From: Candidatus Levyibacteriota bacterium
GTDB lineage: Bacteria; Patescibacteriota; Microgenomatia; Levybacterales; UBA12049
Direction of reading: 5' to 3'
DNA: 5,370 bases
NCBI GenBank assembly: GCA_023245515.1
Contig: JAHFKE010000077.1
Coordinates: 1-5,370 of the forward strand
The position numbers and the translations under genes are program-made. This document shows, one piece after another, positions 4,307 to 5,370 of this stretch; the stretch's first letter is position 1, and each line of letters opens with the position of its first letter. The notes beneath the pieces were generated by a model. It ran no database searches. It was not told the origin of the DNA and saw only the letters and a program-made list of their open reading frames with translations.

Positions 4307-5370
4307 TCCCAGTTCTTCTTGATGTCGCCCTTGTCATGATTTTTGAGATAATCAACCGCGTTCTTTGCTTGCAGCTGCCAATTCACATCGCCTCGATCAG
4401 ATGGCCCATTAATACCTGGTGCTGGGGGAGCCTGTCCTGGAGGTGTTGAGGGATCCATCTGGAACAGTCCCCAATACTTACCCGCATTGACATGATTTGG
4501 ATCATAGCTGCTTTCGCAGGGAACTATTTTATTAAACCACGCGTCAGCGTTGGGGGGATCAAGTTTCTTTACCAAGGTCATGAGTTTTTCTTTGCTAAAA
4601 TCACATTTGGGATCGCCAAAATTTTTCTTCAATGAGGTTCCGGCTATTTGCGCAGTATATTTGCCGCCGCAATTGTCTTCGGTTGGGGGAACGTATTCTG
4701 TTGAGACATCGCCATTGTCCGGTTGTCCGGGTTGTGGCTGTCCCGGTTGTCCGCCTGCCGGGGGGCAGGGTTCACCGGCAGTAGCAAAGCTTTGTGTGTG
4801 GGCACCGATGGGGAGTAGCTCAATGCCACTGACCATAGGATTTCCTTTGACACGGGTGAACTTGATGGTCATGCCTCCATCTTTCACCTCAACATCAAGT
4901 GATTTGACCAAGGCTTTGTGCACTCCTCCCGCTTCCTGAACGACGTCAAGATTATTCAAAACCTGACCTTCCATGTCGATGTTAAAGACTCTTGCACCCG
5001 GCGCATTGGCGGCTGGGTCACCCTGGGCTCCGGCTTCTGCGAAATGAAGCCGCACGGTGTATTTGCCATTCGGCACTTGCTTGTTAAATGTCATTGTAGG
5101 ATCAAAGGTAAAGTGTTCAGATTTATAGATCTCGGTTGACTGCTGTCCTACGACGATGGTGCCACCAGCACCCTGCAGGCCTCTATCAAATCCTGAGTCG
5201 GCCGCCCATTGATTGCCATCAGTGTCTTTGACGGCTGCCCCTCCAGTATTGATACGTATAGGATCAGGTGGTGGCACGGGTGTCCCGGGGGGTGGAGCTG
5301 GCGGTGGAGGAGGAGGTGGCTGCACGGGTTGCCTCGGTGGTGGTTGACCAGGCTGCTGAGGTGTGCAGGG
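4291..5370 (-). CDS. Modular exported protein: malectin-like domain plus lysozyme/transglycosylase-like domain, N-terminus outside window
   Basis: 359 residues are visible; the frame is open to the right edge and ends at TAA 4291-4293. Numbering from the first visible codon: a proline-rich linker (1-38, starting PCTPQQPGQPPP, with a run of seven prolines); a malectin-like domain (about 39-187, DNA 4810-5256) with RINTGG, GNQWAADSGFDRG, VPNGKYTVRLHFAE, RVFNIDMEG and a final SGIELLPI; a Pro/Gly/Gln linker (about 200-220); and a C-terminal domain (about 255-359). The last has PCESSYDPN followed by YWGLFQMDPS, then NWQLQAKNAVDYL and WECA, the pattern of lysozyme-like lytic transglycosylases, with Glu286 (codon 4513-4515) as the expected catalytic acid. 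Cys285 and Cys356 are placed to form a disulfide. Malectin-like domains bind glycans, so the inferred role is cell-surface glycan binding with peptidoglycan cleavage. A GTG at 5325 lies inside the linker and is not the real start. Confidence 0.85.
   Translation of the reverse strand, partial: PCTPQQPGQPPPRQPVQPPPPPPPAPPPGTPVPPPDPIRINTGGAAVKDTDGNQWAADSGFDRGLQGAGGTIVVGQQSTEIYKSEHFTFDPTMTFNKQVPNGKYTVRLHFAEAGAQGDPAANAPGARVFNIDMEGQVLNNLDVVQEAGGVHKALVKSLDVEVKDGGMTIKFTRVKGNPMVSGIELLPIGAHTQSFATAGEPCPPAGGQPGQPQPGQPDNGDVSTEYVPPTEDNCGGKYTAQIAGTSLKKNFGDPKCDFSKEKLMTLVKKLDPPNADAWFNKIVPCESSYDPNHVNAGKYWGLFQMDPSTPPGQAPPAPGINGPSDRGDVNWQLQAKNAVDYLKNHDKGDIKKNWECARK

Noticed and set aside
4754..4769. GC-rich hairpin (CCTGCC...GGCAGG) in the lysozyme-like gene
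   Set aside because: It is explained by Pro/Gly/Ala codons in the second linker; there is no second copy or T-run.
4550..4939. Plus-strand open frame of 129 codons opposite the malectin/lysozyme-like gene
   Set aside because: It is a shadow of a GC-rich coding strand; its Cys/Pro/Gly run is the reverse of the Pro/Gly linker, and no promoter or recognisable domain is seen.
5323..5325. GTG as the start of the lysozyme-like gene
   Set aside because: It lies within a proline-rich linker, with the frame still open to the window edge and more linker upstream; no signal peptide follows it.
1..5370. Reassigned UGA codon, as in some Patescibacteria
   Set aside because: No stop uses TGA among the six seen, but no gene contains an in-frame TGA either, and all genes are complete under the standard code; six stops are too few to read anything into.

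Overview
The window looks like part of a Patescibacteria (Candidate Phyla Radiation) genome, possibly a Microgenomates-type lineage. This is inferred from gene style, not from a marker gene. The genes are short and tightly packed. Several encode single-pass membrane proteins with Thr/Pro-rich linkers and small extracytoplasmic domains. There is also a YggT-like protein with a charged N-terminal tail, a fused RnfD-like/ferredoxin-reductase protein, and almost no Shine-Dalgarno sequence. The standard code fits: no TGA interrupts any gene, and all visible stops are TAA or TAG.

Layout. 1-1356 (-) is the N-terminal 452 residues of an RnfD-like membrane domain fused to an FAD/NAD(P)-binding reductase domain, running off the left edge. 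Two copies of a small palindrome sit in frame between its FAD and NAD lobes. 1421-1876 (-) is a YggT-family membrane protein. 1925-2632 (-) and 3101-3787 (+) are two membrane-anchored proteins with the same plan: one transmembrane helix, a linker, and a PsbP-like domain. Between them, 2700-3035 (-) encodes a small DUF4258-like cytoplasmic protein. 3806-4306 (-) is a small anchored protein of unknown function. It follows directly on 4291-5370 (-), a 5'-truncated exported protein with a proline-rich linker, a malectin-like carbohydrate-binding domain, a second Pro/Gly linker and a lysozyme/transglycosylase-like domain. No stretch over 300 bases lacks a gene. I see no tRNA, rRNA, CRISPR array or transposase.

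Regulation is the most striking part. Four genes (starts at 1876, 2632, 3035 and 3101) each have a recognisable -35/-10 pair whose -10 hexamer ends exactly 6 bases before the start codon. The predicted transcription start is therefore the first base of the start codon, and the mRNAs are predicted to be leaderless. The divergent pair 3035(-)/3101(+) share one overlapping -35 sequence.

Functional theme. Most products belong to the cell envelope: membrane redox chemistry, a YggT membrane protein, anchored sensor- or scaffold-like domains, and a wall-binding or wall-cleaving enzyme. The genes do not form one obvious pathway; the 4291-5370/3806-4306 pair is the most convincing operon.
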